A stretch of DNA of 40,774 nucleotides from Pseudomonadota bacterium. Lineage in GTDB: Bacteria; Pseudomonadota; Alphaproteobacteria; Rhizobiales; Beijerinckiaceae. Position numbers and translations under genes: made by a program. Positions within the stretch are counted from its first letter, which is position 1, and each line of letters starts with the position of its first letter. The stretch is taken from contig JAJZGX010000010.1 of assembly GCA_021804825.1 (NCBI GenBank), forward strand, positions 1-40,774. The letters are read 5' to 3'. Below the pieces are notes generated by a model. The model saw nothing but the letters and a program-made list of their open reading frames with translations. It searched no databases and had not been told where the DNA came from. Positions 30,402-40,364 of this stretch are shown here, piece after piece.

Positions 30402-32360
30402 ATGTCCGACACGCAGCCCACCGAAGCCCATGTCTTCCCGGTTCGCCCGGAAGTTGCGGCCCATGCCCATATCAATGCCGAGCGCTACAAGGCGATGGCC
30501 GCCGAAGCAAGCCAGAACCCGGATGGTTTCTGGCGCCAGGAAATGCGGCGGATCGCCTGGTCGAAAGCACCGACCAAAATCAAGAACACCAATTTCAACG
30601 GCAATGTGTCGATCAAATGGTTTGAAGACGGCGAACTCAACGCCTCGGTCTCTTGCCTTGATCGTCATGCCGCCACCCATCCTGACCGCGTCGCCATCAT
30701 CTGGGAAGGCGACAACCCCGCCGATTCACTGAAAATCACCTACAAGGAACTGCTGGAAAAGGTCTGCCGCCTTGCCAATGCCATGCGCAAGCTCGGCGCG
30801 AAGAAAGGCGATCTCATCACCATCTACATGCCGATGGTGCCGGAAGCGGCAGTGGCCATGCTGGCCTGCGCCCGCATCGGCGCTGTGCATTCCGTGGTGT
30901 TCGGCGGTTTCTCGCCCGACAGTCTTGCCAACCGCATCGTCGATTGCAAATCCAACATGCTGATCACCGCCGACGAAGGGCGCCGCGCCGGTAAGACAAT
31001 TCCTCTGAAGGGCAATTCCGACGAGGCTTTGAAAAGCTGCCCGGATGTCAAGAATGTCATCGTGCTCAAGGTGACGGGCGGCAATGTCGGGCATGTGGCC
31101 GGGCGCGATCATGATTACGCGACCATCTGCGCCGCCGCCGCGCCGACCTGCGAACCCGAGATCATGAACGCGGAAGATCCGATGTTCATCCTTTACACCT
31201 CCGGGAGCACCGGCAAGCCCAAGGGCGTGCTGCATACTACCGGCGGCTACATGGTCTGGGCCAGCTTCACCCATGAAAACGTGTTCAATTACCAGAATGG
31301 CGACATTTATTGGTGCACGGCGGATGTCGGCTGGGTCACAGGCCACACGTATATCGTCTATGGGCCGCTGGCCAATGGCGCGACGACGCTGATGTTCGAG
31401 GGCGTGCCGAATTATCCGGATACTTCACGCTTCTGGCAGGTGATCGACAAGCATCAGGTCAATATTTTCTACACCGCACCGACCGCTATTCGCGCCCTGA
31501 TGCGCGATGGTGAAGGCCCGGTGAAAAAGACCTCGCGCGCCTCCTTGCGGTTGCTGGGTTCAGTCGGCGAGCCGATCAATCCGGAAGCATGGCTCTGGTA
31601 TGCCCGCGTTGTCGGCGACAACCGCTGCCCGGTGGTTGACACATGGTGGCAGACCGAGACCGGCGGCATCCTCATCAGCCCGCTGCCGGGCGCAACCGCC
31701 CTGAAGCCGGGCTCTGCAACCCTGCCTCTGCCCGGCGTCAAGCCGATGATCGTCGATGGCGAGGGCAAGGAACTCTTCGGCGCCTGCGAAGGCAATCTGT
31801 GTCTGGCCGATTCATGGCCGGGCCAGATGCGCACCGTCTATGGCGACCATGAGCGCTTTGTCCAAACCTATTTTTCGACCTTCAAGGGCCTGTATTTCAC
31901 CGGTGACGGCGCACGGCGGGACAGCGATGGCTATTACTGGATCACCGGCCGCGTCGATGATGTCATCAACGTCTCCGGCCATCGCATGGGCACGGCTGAG
32001 GTCGAAAGCGCGCTGGTCGCCAATCACAAGGTGGCGGAAGCTGCCGTGGTCGGCTTCCCGCATGACATCAAGGGGCAAGGAATTTATGCCTATGTCACGC
32101 TGAAACAGGGGGTTGAACCGACCGACGCCCTTCGCAAGGAACTGGTTGCCTGGGTGCGCAAGGAGATCGGCCCGATCGCTTCGCCGGACGCCATCCAATG
32201 GGCCCCCGGCCTGCCCAAGACCCGCTCGGGCAAGATCATGCGCCGGATTTTGCGCAAGATTGCCGCCAATGAAACCGAAAGCCTTGGCGATACGTCGACC
32301 CTCGCCGATCCCGCCGTCGTCACGGATCTGGTGAGCAACCGGCAGACCGCCAGCAGCTGA
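30402..32360 (+). CDS. acsA: Acetyl-CoA synthetase (AMP-forming)
   Basis: A 652-residue adenylate-forming enzyme converting acetate, ATP and CoA to acetyl-CoA. P-loop [12 protein letters not shown] starts at Tyr265; the WWQTETGG motif lies near residue 413-420; [28 protein letters not shown] spans the hinge; catalytic Lys611 is in [11 protein letters not shown], the site normally regulated by acetylation. Length and motifs are those of Acs, not of propionyl-CoA synthetase. AGGGAG lies upstream of the ATG. A strong terminator follows. It lies downstream of the acetate transporter but behind that gene's terminator, so it probably has its own promoter in the 130-bp gap. Confidence 0.97.
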   Translation: MSDTQPTEAHVFPVRPEVAAHAHINAERYKAMAAEASQNPDGFWRQEMRRIAWSKAPTKIKNTNFNGNVSIKWFEDGELNASVSCLDRHAATHPDRVAIIWEGDNPADSLKITYKELLEKVCRLANAMRKLGAKKGDLITIYMPMVPEAAVAMLACARIGAVHSVVFGGFSPDSLANRIVDCKSNMLITADEGRRAGKTIPLKGNSDEALKSCPDVKNVIVLKVTGGNVGHVAGRDHDYATICAAAAPTCEPEIMNAEDPMFILYTSGSTGKPKGVLHTTGGYMVWASFTHENVFNYQNGDIYWCTADVGWVTGHTYIVYGPLANGATTLMFEGVPNYPDTSRFWQVIDKHQVNIFYTAPTAIRALMRDGEGPVKKTSRASLRLLGSVGEPINPEAWLWYARVVGDNRCPVVDTWWQTETGGILISPLPGATALKPGSATLPLPGVKPMIVDGEGKELFGACEGNLCLADSWPGQMRTVYGDHERFVQTYFSTFKGLYFTGDGARRDSDGYYWITGRVDDVINVSGHRMGTAEVESALVANHKVAEAAVVGFPHDIKGQGIYAYVTLKQGVEPTDALRKELVAWVRKEIGPIASPDAIQWAPGLPKTRSGKIMRRILRKIAANETESLGDTSTLADPAVVTDLVSNRQTASS

Positions 32361-32389
32361 CTTTTGGCGTGACGTCATACCGCTTCATG

Positions 32390-32424
32390 AAGGCCCGTGC
32401 GTGGAAATCACGCGCGGGCCTTTT
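32390..32424 (+). terminator. Intrinsic terminator of acsA
   Basis: AAGGCCCG.GCGTG pairs with CACGC.CGGGCCTT around a GAAAT loop, then TTTT. 30 bp after the stop codon; very stable stem. Confidence 0.88.
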
Positions 32425-32496
32425 GGCGTTTGCGAGAACGGTACCGCGTTAGAATCAAACACATTTGGCATTTTCCCACACGCAAACATTCACGAA

Positions 32497-32510
32497 GTTT
32501 CAATTGAAAC
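32497..32510. promoter_or_regulatory. Perfect 14-bp palindrome upstream of the helicase gene
   Basis: GTTTCAATTGAAAC is a perfect palindrome 63 bp before the helicase ATG, in an AT-rich 150-bp gap bounded by the acsA terminator. Its place fits an operator for a transcriptional repressor, but no regulator gene is adjacent. Confidence 0.4.
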
Positions 32511-32573
32511 CGTGCAAATTGTGGCATGCGGCGAAATTTTGCGGGTTTTGCCAAGATCCGGATGTGTTGATTC

Positions 32574-35500
32574 ATGCTGCCAGAAGACCAGAATGCCTAC
32601 GACGTTCGCGCGGATGGGGTGCCCGTGCACGACACCACCGTGAACGGCGTCAGTCTCAAATTGAGCTTTCCCTCGCGGATGGGCAGCGCCACACTGCAAT
32701 TCATCGATGCCAGCGTCGCCCGGATCGAGATCACGAATGATCGCTCCCATGACCTTGGCCATCTCACTCTGGCGCTTTCGGCCGAACCTGCCTTCCTGCC
32801 GCAAAAGCTTTTCCGCATCGAGCATTTGAAGGCCGGTGCCTCGTGGCAATTGGATGGCGCGGCTTTTGACATTGACCCGGCATTTTTGCGCGGGCTTACC
32901 GACCCGATCAACGCCACACTGGTGGTCTCGCTGCGTTCTGGCGAAACCGAACTGGTCGGCGCCACTCCCGTGATCGAGCTGACAAGCGCGACCGACTGGC
33001 CCGGCCTTGATGCGATTCCCGAGACGCTCGCGGCCTTTGTGAACCCGAATGATGTTGCGGTTGCGCAGGTTTTGACCGTGGCCGCCGCCAAGCTCGAACA
33101 AAGCGGGCGTCAGCAGGCGCTGGCTGGCTATGCGACAGGCAACAAGAGCCGCGTCTGGGAATTGGTGGAAGCCATTTTTGCCGCCGCCAGCGATGCCGAC
33201 ATCGCCTATGAGCTGGTGGCACAGCCCAATTTCTACAGTGCATGGCGCGTCAGCCAACCGGCCGAGATCATGGCGCGCAAAAGCGCGACCGCGCTGGAAC
33301 TTGCCGCATTCCTTGCGGCGGTGCTGGAAAAGGCCGGGCTCGAAACGCTCATTGGTTTTGGTCGGGATATGCTGGCGGTGGGCGTCTGGATGGAGCCGAG
33401 CGCGCCGGGCGATCTCACCTACCCGAGGCCGTTGCCGCTACGCCAAAAGCTCGCCCAGCGCGAGCTCATGCTGTTTGATCCGGCAATGGTGGCGGTGCGC
33501 CCGCGCGGCCATTTCCGCGCGGCAGTCGCCAAGGCCACCGGCCTTGTTGCCGAGCCCAATGAAGCCAATTATGCCCTTGTGCTCGATGTCGCCGAAGCGC
33601 GCCGCCGCCGCGTCGTGCCGCTGCATGCCGAAGCTGCGGCGCCGGGACAAAAGGGCAAGGCAGGCAAAGGCAAGGCCGCGCAGGCCCCGGCAGGAGCTTC
33701 CGCGCAGCCCGCCGCCGCCAAGACCATTGTGGGCCGCCTCAAACTTGCCAAGCGCAATCTTGGCGATTCCGCCCAGCATCTTCCTTGGCTCAGCGCCGCC
33801 GATCCGCTTGCATCGCTTGATGTCGCCGGCATTGATATCGATGTGCTGGCAGAGCAGCTGGCAACACGCGAGCCTATCGTCATTCTGCCGCGCAGCAGCA
33901 CCGCCGCCGGGCGCCCGAGGCCCAAAGCTGTAGTGCAGAGCCGCCTTGGTATCGACAAGCTGCAGGCGCAGCTCGCAAAATTGGCAAAAGCAGAAGCCCA
34001 TCTCATCGAATCGACGGGCGCGCATGGGCTTTATCTGGCATTGGGTCAGGTGACCTGCGCTGCGGAAGCGAAAAGTCCGGCATTCAGCGCGCCGATCCTG
34101 CTGGCACCTGTCAACCTGCTGGAAGTGGTGGAACCCAAAGGCTGGGCCATGCGGGCCAATAGCATGCCAGCGTGCTTCAATCCGTGGCTGCTTGAAAAAC
34201 TGCGCCGCGAGCGCGGTCTCAACCTAACCCTTGAGGGCAATGGCGTCGAAGCTTCCGGCGAAGTCACCGATGTGCCCAAGGCACTGGCGGCCTTCGAGGC
34301 GATGGTTCACGATGCTGCCGGCATCGAGCTATCCGACAAGGTTTCGCTGCTTGCCGCGCCGCTGCATCAACACCAAATCTGGCTGCGGTTGCGCGACGAT
34401 GCCCTGAATCTGGAGGCCAACCCGCCGCTGGCGCATCTTTTTGCCGGCACGAAGATGAATGATCCTGCCCGGTTTCCCGACGAGCGGTTGCTGGATCGCG
34501 ATATCGAGCCCTGCAACCAGTTCATGCCGTTGCCGGCCGATGGCGCGCAATCGTCGGCGATTCTCGCCGCGACTTATGGGCAGAATTTTGTATTGTCGAC
34601 GCCGCCCGGCACCGGCAAGAGCCAGACTCTGGCCAACATGATCGTGCAATTGCTCGGCGACGGCAAGACCGTGCTTTATGTGTCGCAAAAGGCCACGGCG
34701 CTGCATAATCTGCATCTGCGGCTGGGGGCGGTCGGCCTCGGCACCTTCTGCCTTGCGCTGCACGCCGAGGACACGCCGGGCAAGGATCTGCTGGCTCAGG
34801 CGAAAGCCTCGTGGGATGCCCGCTCGTTGCGCACCCCGCGCGATTGGTATGTTGCGGCGGCTGACCTGAAAAAGCTCAAGGAGCGCCTGAACAATGTGTC
34901 GAGCGCCTTGCGCCGTCGCCATGGCAATGGCCTGACGGTTGAAGAGGCTTTGGGCCGGGTCATGCGCGGCAAGGATTTTGCGGCGGGCCTCGATTTGCAT
35001 TTCGAGGACGCGGCCAGCCATGATGAGGCGCGGATGCGGCGGTTGCGCGGACGCAGCCGCGAACTCGCCCAGGCGGTGGATGGCCTCGATGTTCCGGCGC
35101 ACCATAAGCTGCGGATGATCGGGCAGACGCAATGGTCGCCGCTCTGGCAACAGCAATTGGCTGAATTGGCGCAAAATTACACGCAGGCGGCACAGCGCCT
35201 GATGCGCACCAGCACCGCTGCCATGGCTGTTTTCGACCTGCCCGCCTGCGGTGATCCCACCCGCCTGCTGCGCATTCTGACGTTTCTCGGGCAGGCGATC
35301 ATGCCCGTGGCCCCGCTCGCCCTTGTGGCCCTCGGGCAGGACATAGGCGCGCAACGCCTGGCATTTGCGAGCTGGAAAGTCATTCGCGACAAATATCTGA
35401 CGGTGGCGGCCGGGCTTGGCCAGAAATATCGCGACGGGGTGTTCGCGCTTGATCTGGCGCTTTACGCCGAACATTGGCGGCACGTGGGACGGCGCCTCGT

Positions 35501-38387
35501 TTTGCCGTCACGCCGCCGCACCCAGGTCATAGAAGGTCTTGGCGCCTTTGCCGAAGGTCCATTGCCGCCCGATCTCGGGCCGGATCTCGCCAGATTGCTC
35601 GAACTCAAGGAATTGCGCCGCTTTGCCTTGCCGTTCGAGGCCAATCTGGTAGGCCTCGGCCCGGTTTGGCAGGGCTTTGACACCAGCGATGGCGTGGTTG
35701 AGGCCTGCCTGACATGGTGCGAGCAAACCAAGGCCCGCGCCGAGGCGATCAGCGATCCGGGCACATCCGCGGCGCAGTGGCTGGAACGGCTGACGCGCAC
35801 GCTCAACGCGTCAGGCGACGAATTGCGCGAAAATGGCGGCAAACGCCACGCCATTGCCTGTCTCGTGCATGACTACCGCAGCTTTGAGGCCGCCCGCAGA
35901 CTGCTGGCCGCCCATGCCGTGATGAGCGATGACAGCTTTGGACTGCCGACGGACGAGTCCTGGCTCGAAGCCTCGATGGCGATGGTGATGTCGTGGTCGG
36001 GGGCCATGACGCAGATGCACCGCTGGTGCCAGTGGCAGGCGCTGTGCGCGACCCTTGCCGAGATGGGCCTGGCGCCGCTGGTGGATGCCGTCGCGCGGGG
36101 CCTTGTCCGCGCACGAGACACTGAAACAGCTTTTGAATTGTTTTACGCACGCGGCTGGCTGGCCGCGCAGGTCGATGCTGAAGCGGTGTTGCGCAATTTC
36201 ATGGCCGAGCAGCATGAAGACGCGATCGAGCGCTTTGTGCGGCTTGATCAAAAGGTCGCCACGCTGGCGCAGCATGTGGTCGCCGGGCGTCTGGCCATGA
36301 ACATTCCGCAACGCAAGTCCGCGATCAAGGACCCTGAACTGGCGTTTCTCGCCCGCGCCATCGAACACCCCGAGGCTCATCCTCGACCGGCGGCGTTGAT
36401 GGCCGAAGCGGCTACCGCCCTGCGCCGTCTGCTGCCCTGCCACATGATGAGTCCGGCCTCGGCGGCGAGATTTCTCGCCCCCGACAACAAGCCCTTTGAC
36501 GTGCTCATCATCGACGAGGCGGCGCAATTGGCAACCGATGACGCGCTGTTCGTCATGGCTCAGGCCAAGCAAGTGATTGTGGCGGGCGATCAACAGGAAT
36601 TGCCGCCCGGCGCCGACAATGCGATCCAGCCCGAAAGTCTGCTGGACGCCTGCCTCGGCGCGCAAATGCCCTCGAAAGCGCTCAACTGGCATTATCGCAG
36701 CCGCCGCGAAAGCATGATCGCCTTCGCCCACGAGGCCTATTATGGCGGCAGCCTGATGACCTTCCCTGCCCCGGTCATTGCAGATACCGGCTTGCAACAT
36801 CACGTCATTGCGCGCGGCGATGATGACAAGCCTCAGGCTTTGGCGAATCTCGCGGAAGCGCGGGCCGTGGTTGCGGCGGCCATCGCGCATTTGAATGATT
36901 CGGAAATGACGGCAATGCGGCAATCACTCGGCATTGTTGCCGCGACCCGCCAGCAAGCGGCGCTGATTGAAGACTTGCTGGCTGCTGCCAAGGCGCACGA
37001 ACCGCAATTGGCCTATGCGGATGCGACGCGGCCGATCGAGCCGCTGTTCGTGAAGACCATTGCCGAAGCCCAAGGCGAGGAGCGCGACCATGTGCTGCTG
37101 TCGCTGGGCTTCAACTCTGATGCCAAGGCCAACGCCTTGGCGCCCGTGATTTTCAACGGCGCACTCGGACAGCGTGCGCTGAATGTCGCCATCACCCGCG
37201 CGCGGGCCGGACTGCAGGTCTTTTCCAGTTTTGCGACCGAAGACCTGCTGCCTCTGGCTGACCGCAGTGCCGGCTGGCACGATCTCCATGCCTTTTTGCA
37301 ACATGCCGACCAGTCGACCACGGCACCTGCCGAACGCGCCGAGACGGCCGCATGGCTGTCGACCTTCGAAACCATCGTGCTGGAAAAACTCAGCGCTGCA
37401 GGCTGGCATGTCCGCGCCAAAATCGGCCATACCGGACAAGGGCTCGATTTCGGCATTGTTCACCCCGACGACCCGGCGCTTTATCTTGCCGGAATCATCT
37501 GTGACGGCGCCGCGATGGAGCAGACCACAACCGCGCGCGAGCGGGATCGGCTGCGCGCGCAAAGGCTGCACGAACTGGGCTGGCAGGTGCATCATGCCTG
37601 GTCACTCGAATGGTGGCTCGACAGCGAAAGGGCGCTGGCGCGGCTGAATGGCGCGCTCGAACAAGACCTCAAGATCTCGCGCATGTCCAAGGCGGAGCGG
37701 GCGGCCCTGCAAAGGTTGCAGGCCGAGTCGGCACCCACTTTTGAAATTGTCTTTACCGCGGCTGATGAGGCCCCGCCCGCCGCGATCACGAGCGCCGTGC
37801 CACAAGCCGACCAGGCTGAACCCGCCCCGGCACCGCTCGCCAGCGCGCCGGAACCGAGCCTGCCCGCCGCCACATTCTGGGCACCCTACAAGGTGATTGA
37901 TAGCGCCGGATTGAATGTGAAACCGGACCGGGTCGCGTTTTTCAACACTGAATACCAGCCACATTTGCGCGCCATTATCGAGGCGGTGATCAATGCCGAG
38001 GGCCCCATGTCGGAAAGGTTGCTGCGCCAGAGGATTGCCGCCTTGCACGGCTTTGCCCGAGTCACCGAGCGCATGGCGGCGGTGATCATGGCGCAGATCA
38101 GCCCGTCCGTGCAGCGCTCCGAGGAAACCGACGGCGTGATCTTCTGGCCCGAAGGCGTCGATGTCGGCATCATGCCGCAATTTCGCGCGTCCAGCGCCGC
38201 TGCGCGCGAGCTTGATGACATTCCGATCATCGAATTGGCCAGCCTCGCCTATAATCTCATGCAGGCAGGCACTTCGCCCGCCGACCTGCTGTGGCGCATG
38301 GCGCACGAAGCCGGAGCCGCGCGATTGTCGCCGCGCGATCAGAATCGCATCCATCAGGCTGTGGATCTGGCCCGCCGGGCGGCTTGA
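32574..38387 (+). CDS. Giant DUF4011 / SF1 helicase / Vsr-like / DUF3320 protein (Hhe-like)
   Basis: A 1937-residue protein. Order of parts: N-terminal beta-rich domain (1-150); transglutaminase-like domain (about 150-350, starting AFVNPNDVAV); low-complexity linker (352-382); DUF4011 (about 384-610); split UPF1-type SF1 helicase with Walker A TPPGTGKSQT at 676-685, DEAA at 1314-1317, GDQQELPP at 1338-1345, a YRSRRESM segment, EAQGEERDHVLLS and LNVAITRARAGL; Vsr/MTES_1575-like nuclease domain (about 1600-1690); DUF3320 (about 1765-1935). This matches the single-gene Hhe-type predicted antiviral helicase. Helicase motifs are intact. The transglutaminase Cys and His positions read Ala240 and Met266, and the nuclease ECDG..YH reads ICDG..ME (Ile1642, Glu1649). 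GC and codon use resemble the neighbours. Confidence 0.88.
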   Translation: MLPEDQNAYDVRADGVPVHDTTVNGVSLKLSFPSRMGSATLQFIDASVARIEITNDRSHDLGHLTLALSAEPAFLPQKLFRIEHLKAGASWQLDGAAFDIDPAFLRGLTDPINATLVVSLRSGETELVGATPVIELTSATDWPGLDAIPETLAAFVNPNDVAVAQVLTVAAAKLEQSGRQQALAGYATGNKSRVWELVEAIFAAASDADIAYELVAQPNFYSAWRVSQPAEIMARKSATALELAAFLAAVLEKAGLETLIGFGRDMLAVGVWMEPSAPGDLTYPRPLPLRQKLAQRELMLFDPAMVAVRPRGHFRAAVAKATGLVAEPNEANYALVLDVAEARRRRVVPLHAEAAAPGQKGKAGKGKAAQAPAGASAQPAAAKTIVGRLKLAKRNLGDSAQHLPWLSAADPLASLDVAGIDIDVLAEQLATREPIVILPRSSTAAGRPRPKAVVQSRLGIDKLQAQLAKLAKAEAHLIESTGAHGLYLALGQVTCAAEAKSPAFSAPILLAPVNLLEVVEPKGWAMRANSMPACFNPWLLEKLRRERGLNLTLEGNGVEASGEVTDVPKALAAFEAMVHDAAGIELSDKVSLLAAPLHQHQIWLRLRDDALNLEANPPLAHLFAGTKMNDPARFPDERLLDRDIEPCNQFMPLPADGAQSSAILAATYGQNFVLSTPPGTGKSQTLANMIVQLLGDGKTVLYVSQKATALHNLHLRLGAVGLGTFCLALHAEDTPGKDLLAQAKASWDARSLRTPRDWYVAAADLKKLKERLNNVSSALRRRHGNGLTVEEALGRVMRGKDFAAGLDLHFEDAASHDEARMRRLRGRSRELAQAVDGLDVPAHHKLRMIGQTQWSPLWQQQLAELAQNYTQAAQRLMRTSTAAMAVFDLPACGDPTRLLRILTFLGQAIMPVAPLALVALGQDIGAQRLAFASWKVIRDKYLTVAAGLGQKYRDGVFALDLALYAEHWRHVGRRLVLPSRRRTQVIEGLGAFAEGPLPPDLGPDLARLLELKELRRFALPFEANLVGLGPVWQGFDTSDGVVEACLTWCEQTKARAEAISDPGTSAAQWLERLTRTLNASGDELRENGGKRHAIACLVHDYRSFEAARRLLAAHAVMSDDSFGLPTDESWLEASMAMVMSWSGAMTQMHRWCQWQALCATLAEMGLAPLVDAVARGLVRARDTETAFELFYARGWLAAQVDAEAVLRNFMAEQHEDAIERFVRLDQKVATLAQHVVAGRLAMNIPQRKSAIKDPELAFLARAIEHPEAHPRPAALMAEAATALRRLLPCHMMSPASAARFLAPDNKPFDVLIIDEAAQLATDDALFVMAQAKQVIVAGDQQELPPGADNAIQPESLLDACLGAQMPSKALNWHYRSRRESMIAFAHEAYYGGSLMTFPAPVIADTGLQHHVIARGDDDKPQALANLAEARAVVAAAIAHLNDSEMTAMRQSLGIVAATRQQAALIEDLLAAAKAHEPQLAYADATRPIEPLFVKTIAEAQGEERDHVLLSLGFNSDAKANALAPVIFNGALGQRALNVAITRARAGLQVFSSFATEDLLPLADRSAGWHDLHAFLQHADQSTTAPAERAETAAWLSTFETIVLEKLSAAGWHVRAKIGHTGQGLDFGIVHPDDPALYLAGIICDGAAMEQTTTARERDRLRAQRLHELGWQVHHAWSLEWWLDSERALARLNGALEQDLKISRMSKAERAALQRLQAESAPTFEIVFTAADEAPPAAITSAVPQADQAEPAPAPLASAPEPSLPAATFWAPYKVIDSAGLNVKPDRVAFFNTEYQPHLRAIIEAVINAEGPMSERLLRQRIAALHGFARVTERMAAVIMAQISPSVQRSEETDGVIFWPEGVDVGIMPQFRASSAAARELDDIPIIELASLAYNLMQAGTSPADLLWRMAHEAGAARLSPRDQNRIHQAVDLARRAA

Positions 38388-38439
38388 GGCCGCTTGGCCG
38401 CAATGAGCGGCGGGCCGCCGGAAAACCGTCGTGGCGCGC

Positions 38440-39867
38440 TCAGGCGCAAACTGGTGGCTTGCGGCCACTCCATGGTTTTTCGCGCTCCAGCATGGCAGCG
38501 AGGCGATAAAGCATGCCTTCGGCTCCAGCCCGGGCGGCGAACATCACGCCCAGCGGCAGACCGGCCTTGTTCCACGCGAGCGGCATGGACATGGCAGGCT
38601 GCCCGCTCATGTTGAACATGGCGGTCCATGGCGCATAATGGCCGCTTAATTTCATGTAGCCGGCAACATCCGCGCTCATCATGTTAAGCCTGCCGAGTTC
38701 GAGCGGCGGCAGACTGAGCGTCGGCACCATCAGCACATCAAAATCGTCAAAGAACACTTCGGCCTGGCGCCCGAAGGTGTGCATCGTCGTGACCGCACTG
38801 ATGTAATCGGGCGCGGACACACTCGCCGCCATGGCGCGCACCGCCATGGTCACGATCTCCAGATCATCGGGGCCGAGGGCACGACCCAGCTTGGCCTCGC
38901 GTGCTCGCAGGGCAGCTTCAACATTGGCGGCAATGATTTTCATCTGAGAATCGCCCGCCTTGCCGACAAAATCCGGCATGACATCACTGACATCATGACC
39001 CTGTCGGTCGAGCCAGGCAGCCAGTTCGCTGACGGCCTGAGCGACTTCAGGATCGGTTGACAGGCCGCCCGGATGCCGGGTGCAAAAGCCTATGCGCAAA
39101 CGGCCGACGTCGCGGCCGACTTCTTCGAGATACGGGCGCTCCGGTGGTGCGATGCGCACCGGACTTCCCGGCTCCGGGCCATGGGTGGCATCGAGCAAGG
39201 CGGCGCTGTCACGCACACTCAGGCTCACACAATGCGAGGTGCTCATGCCCGCCCAACCTTCCAGCACATCCGGGCCCATCGGCATGCGACCGCGGGTCGG
39301 CTTCATGCCGAAAAGCCCGCAACAAGACGCTGGAATACGGATCGAACCGCCGCCATCGGTAGCATGGGCCAGCGGAATCACCCGTGCCGCCACAGCCGCA
39401 GCTGAGCCCCCCGATGACCCACCAGTCGAATGGGCGAGGTTCCAGGGGTTGCGTGCCGCTCCCCCCAGACGCGGTTCGGTGGTGATGTTGAGGCCGAGTT
39501 CTGGCGTCGAGGTCTTGCCGAAAATCACCAGTCCGGCGGCCTTGTATCGCTCAACCAGCGTCGAGGAATGATCAGCGACATTATCGGCGAAAGCGCTCGA
39601 GCCATAGGTGACCGTCGTATCGGCCAGCATGGTTATGTCTTTGAGGAGAAACGGCACGCCAGCGAAAGGCCCATCGGGCAGGCCGCGGGCGATTTCGGTG
39701 CGCGCCAGATCGTCATGGCGCATCGCCACGGCATTGAGGCGCGGCTCTACTGCATCCAGCCGCGCGATGGCTGTCGCGAGCAATTCGGCGGGCGAGACCT
39801 GGCGTCGTCGGACGAGTTCTGCAAGACCCAGTGCGTCAAAATCGCCGAAATTCTGCACCAGATCCAT
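38440..39867 (-). CDS. Amidase (amidase-signature family)
   Basis: A 475-residue amide hydrolase with the Ser-cisSer-Lys triad: Lys76 in FLLKDI, Ser151 in STGGSSGGSAAAVAA and nucleophile Ser175 in DGGGSIRIPAS, the last two spaced 24 residues as in FAAH. The PTRGRMPMGPD segment and C-terminal FNMSGQPAMSMPLAWNKAGLPLGV are typical of the 6-aminohexanoate cyclic-dimer hydrolase-like branch. It is not a GatA, because the surrounding genes and the C-terminal pattern differ. AGGGGG precedes the ATG. Cytoplasmic; substrate unknown. Its 3' end faces the helicase gene 52 bp away. Confidence 0.93.
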   Translation of the reverse strand: MDLVQNFGDFDALGLAELVRRRQVSPAELLATAIARLDAVEPRLNAVAMRHDDLARTEIARGLPDGPFAGVPFLLKDITMLADTTVTYGSSAFADNVADHSSTLVERYKAAGLVIFGKTSTPELGLNITTEPRLGGAARNPWNLAHSTGGSSGGSAAAVAARVIPLAHATDGGGSIRIPASCCGLFGMKPTRGRMPMGPDVLEGWAGMSTSHCVSLSVRDSAALLDATHGPEPGSPVRIAPPERPYLEEVGRDVGRLRIGFCTRHPGGLSTDPEVAQAVSELAAWLDRQGHDVSDVMPDFVGKAGDSQMKIIAANVEAALRAREAKLGRALGPDDLEIVTMAVRAMAASVSAPDYISAVTTMHTFGRQAEVFFDDFDVLMVPTLSLPPLELGRLNMMSADVAGYMKLSGHYAPWTAMFNMSGQPAMSMPLAWNKAGLPLGVMFAARAGAEGMLYRLAAMLEREKPWSGRKPPVCA

Positions 39868-39953
39868 AAGCTACCCCCTGCCCCTGAACCAGAAGGCGTC
39901 CGCAACGCCATTCAAGCGCTGCGGACGTAACGCCGTCATGTTTCAGCGCACGT

Positions 39954-40274
39954 TCAAACTGCGCTGTTGATCCATTTCAGCAATTCGCTCTTGGGCGCGG
40001 CCCCGACCTTTTGCGAGGCGAGCTTGCCGTCCTTGAACAGCATGAGCGTCGGGATGGAGCGAATGCCGAGCTTGCCCGAAACACCGGGGTTCTCATCGAC
40101 ATTCAATTTGGTGATTTTGACCTTGCCGCCCATTTCTTTGGCGATTTCTTCGAGCGAGGGGCCGATCATCTTGCAGGGGCCGCACCATTCAGCCCAGAAA
40201 TCCACAACCACGGGTTCCTTGGCTTCGAGAACTTCGGTGGCGAAACTGGCATCGGTAACTTTGTGCGTTGACAT
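39954..40274 (-). CDS. trxA: Thioredoxin
   Basis: A 106-residue classical thioredoxin, the general cytoplasmic dithiol reductant. The active site WCGPC has Cys31 and Cys34, Asp25 is buried beneath it, and the cis-proline is in RSIPTLMLF. The start MSTHKVTD follows AGAGG; the longer frame is an arginine-rich artefact. Length and C-terminus (LLKWINSAV) are normal for TrxA. It lies 90 bp after addA on the same strand, a common alphaproteobacterial arrangement. Confidence 0.97.
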   Translation of the reverse strand: MSTHKVTDASFATEVLEAKEPVVVDFWAEWCGPCKMIGPSLEEIAKEMGGKVKITKLNVDENPGVSGKLGIRSIPTLMLFKDGKLASQKVGAAPKSELLKWINSAV

Positions 40275-40364
40275 GACAACCTCTTTCCTGCGCCATTGCT
40301 GACGCATTCGGCGCACAGTGCATCTGCACGCAACTTCCCTCTTAAAGTATGAACGCCGCCCCTG

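Noticed and set aside
32574-38387. Defence island around the helicase gene
   Set aside because: Neighbours are acetyl-CoA synthetase, an amidase, thioredoxin and addA; no restriction, toxin or mobile genes are present and base composition matches the surroundings.
39897-39927. 8-bp CGTCCGCA/TGCGGACG hairpin between trxA and the amidase as a terminator
   Set aside because: A good stem, but a 15-nt loop and no T-run on either strand; not listed as a terminator.
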